A stretch of DNA of 64,000 nt from Murimonas intestini (GTDB lineage Bacteria > Bacillota > Clostridia > Lachnospirales > Lachnospiraceae), in assembly GCF_024622195.1 (NCBI RefSeq), contig NZ_JANKBI010000025.1, forward strand, positions 16,640 through 80,639, written 5' to 3'. A model generated the notes under the pieces. That model worked only from the letters and a program-made list of their open reading frames with translations, did no database searches and was not told the DNA's origin. The first letter of the stretch is position 1. Every line of letters starts with the position of its first letter. A program made the position numbers and the translations under genes. Positions 16,781 through 25,075 of this stretch are shown here, one piece after another.

Positions 16781-18382
16781 CTATTTACTTTCGTCTGCCC
16801 ATTCCAGGGTCGGGATGCTCACGCCATCAAACAGGTCAGATACATAGCCTGTGACCTCTTTATTGTGGATATTTACATTCACATAATAAAGGATGGAGAT
16901 CACCGGAAGCTCTTCTGCAGAAATTTCCTGGAGGCGTCCATATATCTCTGCCCTCTTCTGCTCATCCTTCTCGTTGAGTACAGTTGAAAGCAGTTCGTCA
17001 ACCTCAGGATTAGAATAGTTCCAGTGGTAGCTCACATTACTGCCGCCCTCTGTTCCCATCCATCCAAAGAGAGTTGCATAGGGATCTGCGCTGTTTAAAC
17101 CTGTCACTGTAATATTAAAATCATAATCGCCGGCTTTCAGCCTGTCTGTAGTAACAGCATTATCCAGCACTTCGATCGTCATATCTATACCTATTTCAGA
17201 CAAGGCTGCCTGCATATATTCTGCCATTGCCTTCACCGGATAGCCGTCCACTACCCTCTGTCCCAGGATCATGGTAGTCTGAAGGCGCTGTCCCCCCAGC
17301 ACTTCATCCGCCAGCTCTTTTGCCTTTTCCAGATTGTATTCACCCTGAATGTCCTTATAAAGCGGTGTCTGGTTGCTCAGAGCGCCATAGGCCGGATAGC
17401 ACAGACCTGCATACAAAGTCTCATTTAACTGCTCCCTGTCGATTGCATAGCTGATCGCCTGACGCAGCCTCACGTCACCTAAATATTCTTTGGACCCGTT
17501 GACATACAGGTAATGCGTCATATGACTCTTTGTGGGCTCAATCACGAATCTGTCATCACTTTTAACCAGCTTATCTGCCGCATCAACCATGATAGCGCCA
17601 TTGTCCATCAGGCCCATGATCTCTCCTGACACGAGTGCTGAATAGCGTGTCTCTGAATCAGGGATGCAGTTTACCCTGTAGCTTTTAAGCTTGCCTGGGT
17701 TTTCTCCCCAGTAGTCTTCATTTCTCACAAATGTAGCATACTGGTCCTGTACATGCTCATCAATGATATAGCGTCCTGTGCCCACGACCTGGGATGTGAT
17801 CTCCCCTGTGGACGCATCAAAACAGTTAGGGCTGATCATTGGACTGCCGTAATCTCCCAGCAGGGCATCCAGCGTGGTGATCGGCTCACTGAACACAAAT
17901 TTCACAGTGTAATCATCAATTTTGACCATCTCCTTAAGATTTGGAAATGACTTATCTATGCTCAGTGATGTATACGTAGATGTCAATGGTCCTGCTTTAT
18001 ATCTTTCAATATTTTTCATGCAGGCATCTGCATCAAATTTTACTCCGTCTGTGAATGATGCATTTTCCACCAGGTGGAATGTCCATTCAGTACAGTCATC
18101 ATTTGTCTCCCAGGACTCTGCCAGCCCCGGCTCCAGCTTGTGATTGTTGTTGATGACTAATGGCTCCCATACCTGAGCGCTCAGGTTCACATAAAACGCA
18201 TCTCCCTCCCCCGGGATCATATCACGCACTGATCCCAGCACCATCTCTTTTGTCTCATTCAGACTCTCCGCGGCGTCTGCCGCCCCCTCTGTGCTCTTGG
18301 CCTCACTTGTAAACCCCATAAGGCTTACTCCCAGGGCTGCTGCCATGAACAGGCCCGTCATTTTCTTCCAGCTGCGTTTCAT
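16781..18382 (-). CDS. Family 5 extracellular solute-binding protein of the riboswitch-controlled importer
   Basis: A 533-residue substrate-binding protein of SBP family 5, which binds oligopeptides, nickel or metal chelates, or haem-like ligands. An export signal is present (MKRSWKKMTGLFMAAALGV...). At the place where a lipobox Cys is expected the sequence reads SLMGFTSEA, with no Cys, so membrane tethering is not by lipidation unless another mechanism applies. The core has LAESWETNDDCTEWTFHL and LRQAISYAIDREQLN, both family signatures. The frame extends to 18436, but an AAGGAGG ribosome site stands before the ATG at 18382. A cobalamin riboswitch in the leader suggests a substrate linked to cobalt, corrinoids or a B12-sparing pathway (inference). 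Confidence 0.88.
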   Translation of the reverse strand: MKRSWKKMTGLFMAAALGVSLMGFTSEAKSTEGAADAAESLNETKEMVLGSVRDMIPGEGDAFYVNLSAQVWEPLVINNNHKLEPGLAESWETNDDCTEWTFHLVENASFTDGVKFDADACMKNIERYKAGPLTSTYTSLSIDKSFPNLKEMVKIDDYTVKFVFSEPITTLDALLGDYGSPMISPNCFDASTGEITSQVVGTGRYIIDEHVQDQYATFVRNEDYWGENPGKLKSYRVNCIPDSETRYSALVSGEIMGLMDNGAIMVDAADKLVKSDDRFVIEPTKSHMTHYLYVNGSKEYLGDVRLRQAISYAIDREQLNETLYAGLCYPAYGALSNQTPLYKDIQGEYNLEKAKELADEVLGGQRLQTTMILGQRVVDGYPVKAMAEYMQAALSEIGIDMTIEVLDNAVTTDRLKAGDYDFNITVTGLNSADPYATLFGWMGTEGGSNVSYHWNYSNPEVDELLSTVLNEKDEQKRAEIYGRLQEISAEELPVISILYYVNVNIHNKEVTGYVSDLFDGVSIPTLEWADESK

Positions 18383-18428
18383 TCTTTTTCCTCCTTCATT
18401 GTCTGTGAGTGGTTTTCCGGAAACGGGA

Positions 18429-18456
18429 AAGGGCACTGCCCGGCGGCAGTGCCCTT
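18429..18456 (-). terminator. Perfect 12-bp hairpin, likely riboswitch expression platform
   Basis: AAGGGCACTGCC (18429-18440) and GGCAGTGCCCTT (18445-18456) pair perfectly around a 4-base loop. It lies between the B12 aptamer and the first start codon and is followed on the minus strand by TCCCGTTT, a weak T-run. The position fits an attenuator that forms when cobalamin is bound. Confidence 0.55.
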
Positions 18457-18579
18457 ATCCATGTAAACGATTGAAGTATCACTCTTCTGTATGCTCCTGA
18501 AAAAACGCAGATCTGATACTCGCTCTTTCTATTGCTCATTTACCTGTTTTTCCCCACCGAAAACACATGTCTCTCATGC

Positions 18580-18760
18580 AGGGCAGGTCTCCTGGCTTAA
18601 ATCGTCACTCTCTCCGCCTTCCCAGCCTTGCGGGCCAGTGGCATATTTGAAGAAAAGCATAATTATCACAGTAAAGCGGGCTGCTACAGAATTCTCACTG
18701 TATTCCCTATTAAACACCGGAATTGCCTCCGGCGTACCTCTGCATCTTTATTATTTATTT
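18580..18760 (-). promoter_or_regulatory. Cobalamin riboswitch
   Basis: On the minus strand the B12 box AAGCCAGGAGACCTGCC is present exactly (18582-18598). It is preceded by GCCACTGG and GGGAAGGCGGAG, and by the AATAGGGAA-type segment near the 5' end. These are the conserved landmarks of the adenosylcobalamin aptamer in the right order and spacing. It is about 200 bases upstream of the solute-binding protein gene and should lower expression of the five-gene importer and the LysR-methyltransferase gene when cobalamin is plentiful. Confidence 0.92.
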
Positions 18761-18864
18761 AACTTGCAGGTTTGATTTTACCACAATATAAGACAAAAAG
18801 ATATTCATTTTTTTCTTAACCGGGGTATTAGAAAAACTTATGGTACTAGTCGCATGCCGCTGTC

Positions 18865-20613
18865 TCACTCATATTCCGCCGCTTTCGTCAGGGCGTTCTC
18901 CCAGGCATTTTTATAGTAGCTTTCCACATCATATAGTCCCTGCTTCTCAGCTTTTTCCACCATCACCGTCCAGAGTGATTCAAACTCTGTGTTATCCTTT
19001 GCATAGACCATCTGCCATGAATAGTCGCGCACGATCTCCCCGATGGCATTTATCCTTGTCTCCATCTCATCGGAAGCAGGCGGGATCATATTTACGGCTA
19101 TTGTGGATTTTGCTACCATATCATTCTTATAGAGATACTCTGCCAGAGTGTCTGTTCCAAGCATTTCATTTACTTCCTTCTGCATCAGGGTGGCATTTGC
19201 ATTCAGACTGGAGGGCCAATACCTGTACCCGATGGTATAGCCGTCATCCATAATGGTGGAGGCCTGCAGCCCCAGGGCGTTCAGCAGATATGTCCCGTCC
19301 TGGAAAGCGCCTCCCCACCTGACAGGCATGATGTCCTCGGCCTTATTGTTTATCACATGCCAGCCCTCCTCAGTCACCACCGGCTCCCCATCCTCATTAT
19401 AATTCCATACTCCGCCTTCCGGCCCGTTGTACAGATAACGCTCCACCTCAGGATCATAGATCCAGTTCAGGAATTCACACGCCTTATCGATCTCTCTGCA
19501 GTTTTTGCTGATGGCAAAATACCAGTTCCTCCCGATTATCTGGTCAGGCGCTTCATATATCTTCATATCCCCGGCAGGCACATTCGCATACCCGTCCGGC
19601 CGCTGGGCATTGTTCACATGGCCTGACGAATCAATATTGTAAGTGCCAGACAGCCAGGAAAACCAGGAAAACATGATCCTTCCCTCACTGAACTTCTTAT
19701 CCAGGCTGCTGTAGCTCTGTGTCATGGAATCCGGGTCCAGAAGCCCTCTCTGATTGGCCATGAAATAGAATCTCAAAGCCCGTTTATAAAAGCTGTCTTC
19801 CCTCAGAATGCAGTTTGTTTCCTTTGTCACCACATTTGTCTCCATCAGCGGTGAGACATACTCTGTATCAATCCCATAAAAATACGACAGGGCCGCGATT
19901 TCCAGGGCAGAATACTTATCCCAGTCTGAAAACAGTGAAAATCCGTATACTTTTTCTCCTGAATCCGTATAGGGCTTTAACTCAACCATCTTTTCAACCA
20001 CATCCAGATAGTCCTCAAGTGTATTTATCTTTGGCATCCCTGCCTGTTTGTAGGCATCCCACTGGAGCATGGGCACCCAGTTGTAGGCATTGTAAGACAC
20101 AGGCCCCACAGAGGTGGGCATGATATACAGCTTTCCTGTATTATTGCTGGTATTCTCCATTGAGTAGGATATGGCGCTCTGATATTCCTCTGTCCCGAAA
20201 ATAGCGGGAAGCTTATCCTTATATTCATCTAAGGGGACCAGCAGGCCTGCATCCATAGCAAGCTGGGCCTGGTCAAGATCTTTAAAGCCAATGATGTCCG
20301 GCAGTGTCCCCGCAGCTATATACTGTTTAAGCTTCTGCTCCACTTCAGTTCCCGTGGCATAGAAATCTACTTTCAGATTTGTATCATTATACAGCTTTTG
20401 AGCCGCCCACCCTTCCCATATTCCGGAGTCAGACGTGACAGCCTGCTGCACGAAGGCGCTGAGTATTACCTCCTGCTCAGCTGATGCCGCACTGGCGCCC
20501 TGCTTTTCCCCGGAGGCACAGCCGCCCAGAGCCAGCGTAAGGGCCCCTGCCAGGGCCGCAGTCCTCATTAACCATACTCTTTCCTTTTTAATCTGCTGTT
20601 TTCTGTCTAACAC
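18865..20613 (-). CDS. Family 1 extracellular sugar-binding lipoprotein, standing alone
   Basis: A 582-residue ABC solute-binding lipoprotein of the large LplA-like type. A Lys/Arg-rich start leads to a hydrophobic stretch and the lipobox LALGGC, so the mature protein is lipid-anchored outside the membrane. Internal segments such as YNAYNWVPMLQWDAYKQAGM and ACEFLNWIYDPEVERYLYNG are typical of this sugar-binding family. The start is taken as GTG at 20613 because AGGAGG lies 10 bases upstream; an ATG at 20568 is the alternative. No permease genes adjoin it. It is divergent from a YesM-type histidine kinase, so it could serve the permeases at 39.6-41.5 kb or act as the ligand-sensing partner of the kinase (inference). 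Confidence 0.85.
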   Translation of the reverse strand: MLDRKQQIKKERVWLMRTAALAGALTLALGGCASGEKQGASAASAEQEVILSAFVQQAVTSDSGIWEGWAAQKLYNDTNLKVDFYATGTEVEQKLKQYIAAGTLPDIIGFKDLDQAQLAMDAGLLVPLDEYKDKLPAIFGTEEYQSAISYSMENTSNNTGKLYIMPTSVGPVSYNAYNWVPMLQWDAYKQAGMPKINTLEDYLDVVEKMVELKPYTDSGEKVYGFSLFSDWDKYSALEIAALSYFYGIDTEYVSPLMETNVVTKETNCILREDSFYKRALRFYFMANQRGLLDPDSMTQSYSSLDKKFSEGRIMFSWFSWLSGTYNIDSSGHVNNAQRPDGYANVPAGDMKIYEAPDQIIGRNWYFAISKNCREIDKACEFLNWIYDPEVERYLYNGPEGGVWNYNEDGEPVVTEEGWHVINNKAEDIMPVRWGGAFQDGTYLLNALGLQASTIMDDGYTIGYRYWPSSLNANATLMQKEVNEMLGTDTLAEYLYKNDMVAKSTIAVNMIPPASDEMETRINAIGEIVRDYSWQMVYAKDNTEFESLWTVMVEKAEKQGLYDVESYYKNAWENALTKAAEYE

Positions 20614-20719
20614 TTCTTTATATCCTCCTGTTGCTGTTAACACGCTTCTCGCTGCAAAGCCGCGCGTTTTCATGCGTGTCTTGCATTTTCATTTCCGTCC
20701 TGCTATAATTTTAATGGCT

Positions 20720-20746
20720 GTAACTGTTCAGTACGTTCACAGTTAC
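20720..20746. repeat. 27-base palindromic repeat, copy 1
   Basis: GTAACTG and CAGTTAC bracket a 13-base centre. The whole 27-base unit recurs at 48038-48064 with a single base change. Here it lies in the gap between the divergent binding-protein and kinase genes. Confidence 0.7.
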
Positions 20747-20872
20747 ATGCAAAAATCCATTTAAAATCGCCTGCGGCGACAGGATATATCTTTTCCTTTT
20801 GATTATAACAGACTTCTTCTTATTTTCAACAAAATAAGCAGGGTATTTGATTTTACATAAAGGAGCTTCTCA

Positions 20873-22681
20873 ATGATAAAAAAACTGACCTCCGGGTATT
20901 ATTCGAAAATGATGCTTATCAGCATATCCACTGTCTGTGCCATCACAGCTTTGCTTTTTATACTGTCCAGCTCCATGATCAGGAACCAGGAAAAGTCGGA
21001 ATATCTGAAGAATTATGATATTGCCGTCAGTAATCTGTCTTCAATACTTACTACAAAGCAAAATTCTCTGGCAAATACCCTGGCGCCTGTCTTTTCAAGC
21101 CCATCCAGGTATCAGGCCCTGTGCAGCCTCTATAAAAAGCACCCTACGATCGCCTACAGCACGAACCGGGCCATCATCCAGATGCTTAAGGAAATATGCC
21201 GCTATGACCAGTACTGCCGGGGTGTCCTCCTTGCCACAAATGAAGGAGAGCTTTTTCAGTACAATACAAGCTCAGATACACTCATCCCCCTCACCCTGAA
21301 CAAGGTGAATTTTGACTTTACCCCGTACCAGCTGCAGATATTGTCTGACTCCCAGCTGGAAGCCCTCTGCGGAGGGTATGAAAAGCCTGCGGACCATGTC
21401 TATGGGCTGAGCGGAACTATCTTTGATTATACCGGTGACAACCTGGCTACTCTGGGTCAGATCATTATTTTGTACTCCACAGCAGAGTTTACGAATTCCT
21501 TGTCCACCTCACATCTGGATCCGTCAGCTACTTTTACACTTACTGACACTGACAGGAATATTCTCTTCTCTTCTGACGGGAACTATGAGTATACAAAGGG
21601 GATCCTGACTGCTGAGCAGATTCCCTCCGGTTCTTCTACCATCCAGATGCCCGTTGTCAGCAGAATGCTGAACGGAAAAAGCTATTACTTTACTTCCGTT
21701 TATAATGGACACTATGAATTTTTTGCCAATTACCAGCTGCCTGCGGGAACTATCACAAGAAGCTTCACCCAGGTGATTCTGGCAGTGCTTGCCGTCATCA
21801 TCTGTGCGGCTTCTATACTGCTGTATGTGATAACACTGAGGATCGCAGACAAAAAAATCAAGACAATACAGAAAGGGATGAATCTGGTAGGCCAGAATAA
21901 CCTGGACTACAGGCTCCCTGTACCTGACAATAATGATGAATTTACCCAGATCACCAACAGTTTTAACAGGATGTGTGATGAACTGCAGCATAATATTGAA
22001 AAGGCATATCTCTTTGAGATCTCCCAGAAAAAAGCCGAGCTGTACGCCATGCAGACGAGCATAAACCCGCATTTTCTCTATAACGCGCTGGAGCAGATCC
22101 GGGTACAGATCACTCAGGGCAAATACAGCGATGCGTCACAGATGCTGCTGCTGCTCTCCAAAATGTACAGGAACCAGACAAGAAGGACTCTGTATGTGTC
22201 CATCGGCGAGGAACTTAACTTATGCGAAAACCTCATTAATCTTTATATGTACCGCTATGGGAATTTTGACTACGAGTTCTTCATCGGCAATGCCCTGAAG
22301 ATCTACGGCATACCGAAAAACACACTTCAGCCCCTGATCGAGAATTATTTTGTGCACGGCATGGTTCTTGACAGAGATGACAACATGCTGACCATATCCA
22401 TACAGTCAGTGCATAAAGATGATAAAGACTGGCTGGAATTTTCCATTGAAGATAACGGCGCTTCCATCACGCCTGATGAGCTTAAATCACTTGAGGAAAA
22501 ACTCTCCCAGCCTGTTCTCAGCCGTGATGAAGATAATGGCTTTGCCCTCTCCAATGTCAACTCCCGGCTGAAGCTGGTCTTCGGCGAAGAGTCCAGGCTC
22601 CATCCACAGGTGGGCAGCCAGGGAAAAGGGTTCCGCATCGTGTTTGCTATCCCGCCCGTTCTCCCTGAAGACCTGCAGTAA
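20873..22681 (+). CDS. YesM-type sensor histidine kinase
   Basis: A 602-residue membrane kinase. TM1 is at about residues 13-35, then an extracellular sensor region to about 300, TM2 at about 303-325, and a HAMP domain. The histidine kinase core has the phospho-acceptor in SINPHFLYNALEQIR near residue 400. The ATP-binding domain has the N-box in PLIENYFVHG and a G-box in GFALSNVNSRLKLVFG. The usual EN-x4-HG box is slightly altered. An AAAGGAG site precedes the ATG. No response regulator adjoins it; the only candidate in the window is the YesN-type protein at 46465-47979. It probably senses an extracellular sugar or the adjacent binding protein. Confidence 0.9.
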   Translation: MIKKLTSGYYSKMMLISISTVCAITALLFILSSSMIRNQEKSEYLKNYDIAVSNLSSILTTKQNSLANTLAPVFSSPSRYQALCSLYKKHPTIAYSTNRAIIQMLKEICRYDQYCRGVLLATNEGELFQYNTSSDTLIPLTLNKVNFDFTPYQLQILSDSQLEALCGGYEKPADHVYGLSGTIFDYTGDNLATLGQIIILYSTAEFTNSLSTSHLDPSATFTLTDTDRNILFSSDGNYEYTKGILTAEQIPSGSSTIQMPVVSRMLNGKSYYFTSVYNGHYEFFANYQLPAGTITRSFTQVILAVLAVIICAASILLYVITLRIADKKIKTIQKGMNLVGQNNLDYRLPVPDNNDEFTQITNSFNRMCDELQHNIEKAYLFEISQKKAELYAMQTSINPHFLYNALEQIRVQITQGKYSDASQMLLLLSKMYRNQTRRTLYVSIGEELNLCENLINLYMYRYGNFDYEFFIGNALKIYGIPKNTLQPLIENYFVHGMVLDRDDNMLTISIQSVHKDDKDWLEFSIEDNGASITPDELKSLEEKLSQPVLSRDEDNGFALSNVNSRLKLVFGEESRLHPQVGSQGKGFRIVFAIPPVLPEDLQ

Positions 22682-22717
22682 TGCTGGTTACCTGCTGAAT
22701 TGAAAACAGGACTGCAA

Positions 22718-22749
22718 ATATACCCCCGGCCAGCTGACCGGGGGTATAT
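22718..22749. terminator. Perfect 12-bp hairpin between convergent genes
   Basis: ATATACCCCCGG (22718-22729) pairs with CCGGGGGTATAT (22738-22749). It separates the rightward kinase gene from the end of the leftward glycan locus. T-runs are absent on both sides, but the position and stability suggest transcription termination or 3'-end protection. Confidence 0.55.
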
Positions 22750-22774
22750 CCGTGCATCAATATTTCATATAAAC

Positions 22775-25075
22775 CTACGCCAGAGCGGCTTTTGTCTCTG
22801 CCCCGCCGTAATGCATTTCTCTCTCTGTACAGCTGCCGTCTTCCCTGTAATACCTGATAAGATATTCTTTTGGATATTCGAAGTCTCCCTCTGCTGCGGC
22901 AAGTGTCAGTTCTTTGCTTCCGTCATTGTATTCCATGGAAATGACTGCATAATTTCCCTGTTCATATTGGTAATCCATCCCATTATCCAGATAGTATGCA
23001 AAGCTGCCGTCTGCACCTTCGTATACTTCTATCACATCGGCTATGCCGTCTTTTGTGCCTTTGCTGCTAAGCGGCACAACAGCTCCTGCCCGGATAAATA
23101 CAGGCTGCCAGCTGACAGGCGCATCCACAGTGCGGGAAACGCCGCCCTCATATACTTCTTTTGTCTTCTGATGATACCATTTTGCTCCGGCCGGCAGATA
23201 GACATCCCACTTCTCCTCTTGACCCAGCTTTTCATTTTCCGGACCATATTCCAGAGCCTTCGTTACAGGGCAGACAAGATACGCCGGTCCGTACATGAAC
23301 TCTCCTGAGATATCCTTCACCTTCTCATCCTGTGCAAAATCGAACATAAGGCTGCGGAACATGGTATAACTGTCTGTCTCTACCTGATGTGCCAGTGAAT
23401 AAGAATACGGCAGCATCTCATAACGAAGCTTGATGTAATCTACAATTGTGTCGTAATATTTGCTGCCCGGCTCTCCAAAATTCCACGGCTCCCTGGGAGT
23501 ATCCGTCCCGTGGGAACGCATTACAGGGAGAAAGGTTCCAAACTGGAGCCACCTTGTATACAGCTCTTTATATCCGTTATCCTCTGTCCCGCCTTCAAAC
23601 AGGCCGTGCCAGAACCAGGGCGCTTCCCCCTCCGTCACATTGCTAAAACGCCTGAAGCCTTCCGTTGAACCAGCAAAAAATGCTCCTATGTCAAGGGTCC
23701 AATAGGGAATGCCTGACATGCACATGCTCAGTCCCTCTGCGATCTGATTGCGGAACACATCCCAGGTGGCCATGATATCGCCTGACCAGAGAATGACACC
23801 GTACTGCTGGATAGAGGGGGAACCGGAACGAGTCAGGTTCACTACACGCTTCTCGCTGCTTGCTGCCCTCTGGTGCTCGTAAACTCCTTTGGCATGTGCC
23901 AGGGCATATGTGTTTGCCACTCTGGCATCGAAGTATCTTGTAAGGTTTTCCTTTGCCAGCTCGTAGCGTTCATCTTCTTCTCTCTTCGCAAGTCCATTCC
24001 AGTCCGGGGTGAAAGGCTCTGTAGAATCACACCACCACGCATCACAGCCTCCTGTAAAGAGCTCTCTCTCAAGCTGCTTCCAGTAAAGGTCTCTGGCCTC
24101 AGGGTCAAATGCGTCGTATGTGGAAAGGTTTGCCAGCAGCTTTCCGGCATCCATCATTTCCTGGTTATTTTCGCATCCTTTATTCATGTTGGGCCAGATG
24201 GATATCATAAATGCAATATCGTCACTGTGGAGCTTATCTGTCATCCTTTTCAGGTCAGGGAACCGCTCCTTGTCTACGATCTTATTCCCCCATTTCCCTT
24301 CCTCCCAGGACTTCCAGTCCAGGACAAGGCAGGATACAGGTATTCCCCGTTTTTGAAATTCTGCCGCAGTACTTAAAATATCTTCCTCAGAAACATAGCG
24401 CTCCTTTGACTGTACATAGCCGAAAGCCCACCTGGGCAGCATCACTGCCTTTCCAGTCAGCTCTCTGATCCCTGCGATAAGGTCATCAAAATTATTTCCT
24501 GTGATCACATAATAAGCTATCTGGTCCACAGCATCAAATGTCAGTGTGATCGCATTGTCAGCCTCTTCATATGTCATCAGGCAGTCTGCGTCAAAAAACA
24601 CAGCATATCCCTTTGAGGACAGGAACACAGGCATGGGGATCTGCATGTTGTTCTGATAGAGATACTCTTTTACATTCCTGTAATTGTAGGTTCCATTTTC
24701 GTGCTGTCCCAGGCCGTAGATTCCCTCACCCTCTGTGACAGCAAGACGCAGTATCCCGGTAAAGGCTTCACCTGTTTTTACTGTGGAAGCGTTTTCCACA
24801 AAGGAGCGCTCTCCGTCAATGGTCTTTTTTGTAACGATCCTGGCTTTACCGCCTTCAATGAGGTATTTAAAGATCTCTCTTTCCTCAAAGGCATAGCCTG
24901 TCTGCTTTATGATCTCTTCGCCGTTTCTTTCAAGGGATATCTCCTCCCCCTCCATTCCAGGCGTGCAGATGACTGTATCATATTCCTTTTTACTTGTGAT
25001 CGTTGTACCTGGCGCCTTGACATTTCCGTCAGGAGTGCAGACAACCCTTACTATACTGTTTACTTTTTTAATCAT
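22775..25075 (-). CDS. GH31 alpha-glycosidase (alpha-xylosidase/alpha-glucosidase type)
   Basis: A 766-residue glycoside hydrolase of family 31. The catalytic nucleophile Asp is in DAWWCDSTEPFTPDW, and the N-terminal beta-sandwich ends in EGIYGLGQHENGTYNYR, a family hallmark. WALDIGAFFAG-like and MRSHGTDTPREPW segments complete the barrel. There is no signal peptide, so it acts in the cytoplasm on imported oligosaccharides. The ATG overlaps the GH42 stop (ATGA). It is the last gene of the long polysaccharide locus. Next to fucosidases and beta-galactosidases, an alpha-xylosidase or alpha-galactosidase activity is likely; the sequence alone does not settle which. Confidence 0.88.
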   Translation of the reverse strand: MIKKVNSIVRVVCTPDGNVKAPGTTITSKKEYDTVICTPGMEGEEISLERNGEEIIKQTGYAFEEREIFKYLIEGGKARIVTKKTIDGERSFVENASTVKTGEAFTGILRLAVTEGEGIYGLGQHENGTYNYRNVKEYLYQNNMQIPMPVFLSSKGYAVFFDADCLMTYEEADNAITLTFDAVDQIAYYVITGNNFDDLIAGIRELTGKAVMLPRWAFGYVQSKERYVSEEDILSTAAEFQKRGIPVSCLVLDWKSWEEGKWGNKIVDKERFPDLKRMTDKLHSDDIAFMISIWPNMNKGCENNQEMMDAGKLLANLSTYDAFDPEARDLYWKQLERELFTGGCDAWWCDSTEPFTPDWNGLAKREEDERYELAKENLTRYFDARVANTYALAHAKGVYEHQRAASSEKRVVNLTRSGSPSIQQYGVILWSGDIMATWDVFRNQIAEGLSMCMSGIPYWTLDIGAFFAGSTEGFRRFSNVTEGEAPWFWHGLFEGGTEDNGYKELYTRWLQFGTFLPVMRSHGTDTPREPWNFGEPGSKYYDTIVDYIKLRYEMLPYSYSLAHQVETDSYTMFRSLMFDFAQDEKVKDISGEFMYGPAYLVCPVTKALEYGPENEKLGQEEKWDVYLPAGAKWYHQKTKEVYEGGVSRTVDAPVSWQPVFIRAGAVVPLSSKGTKDGIADVIEVYEGADGSFAYYLDNGMDYQYEQGNYAVISMEYNDGSKELTLAAAEGDFEYPKEYLIRYYREDGSCTEREMHYGGAETKAALA

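Larger units (their letters stand above)
18383..18864. other. Long leader between the importer operon and the next gene
   Basis: This 480-base gap contains, reading leftward, about 100 bases of AT-rich DNA that probably hold the operon promoter, then the cobalamin riboswitch (18580-18760) and a 12-bp hairpin (18429-18456). No gene is supported on either strand. Confidence 0.8.

Noticed and set aside
22700..23308. 202-codon rightward frame opposite the GH31 gene
   Set aside because: It is the antisense of a well-conserved hydrolase and has no ribosome site.
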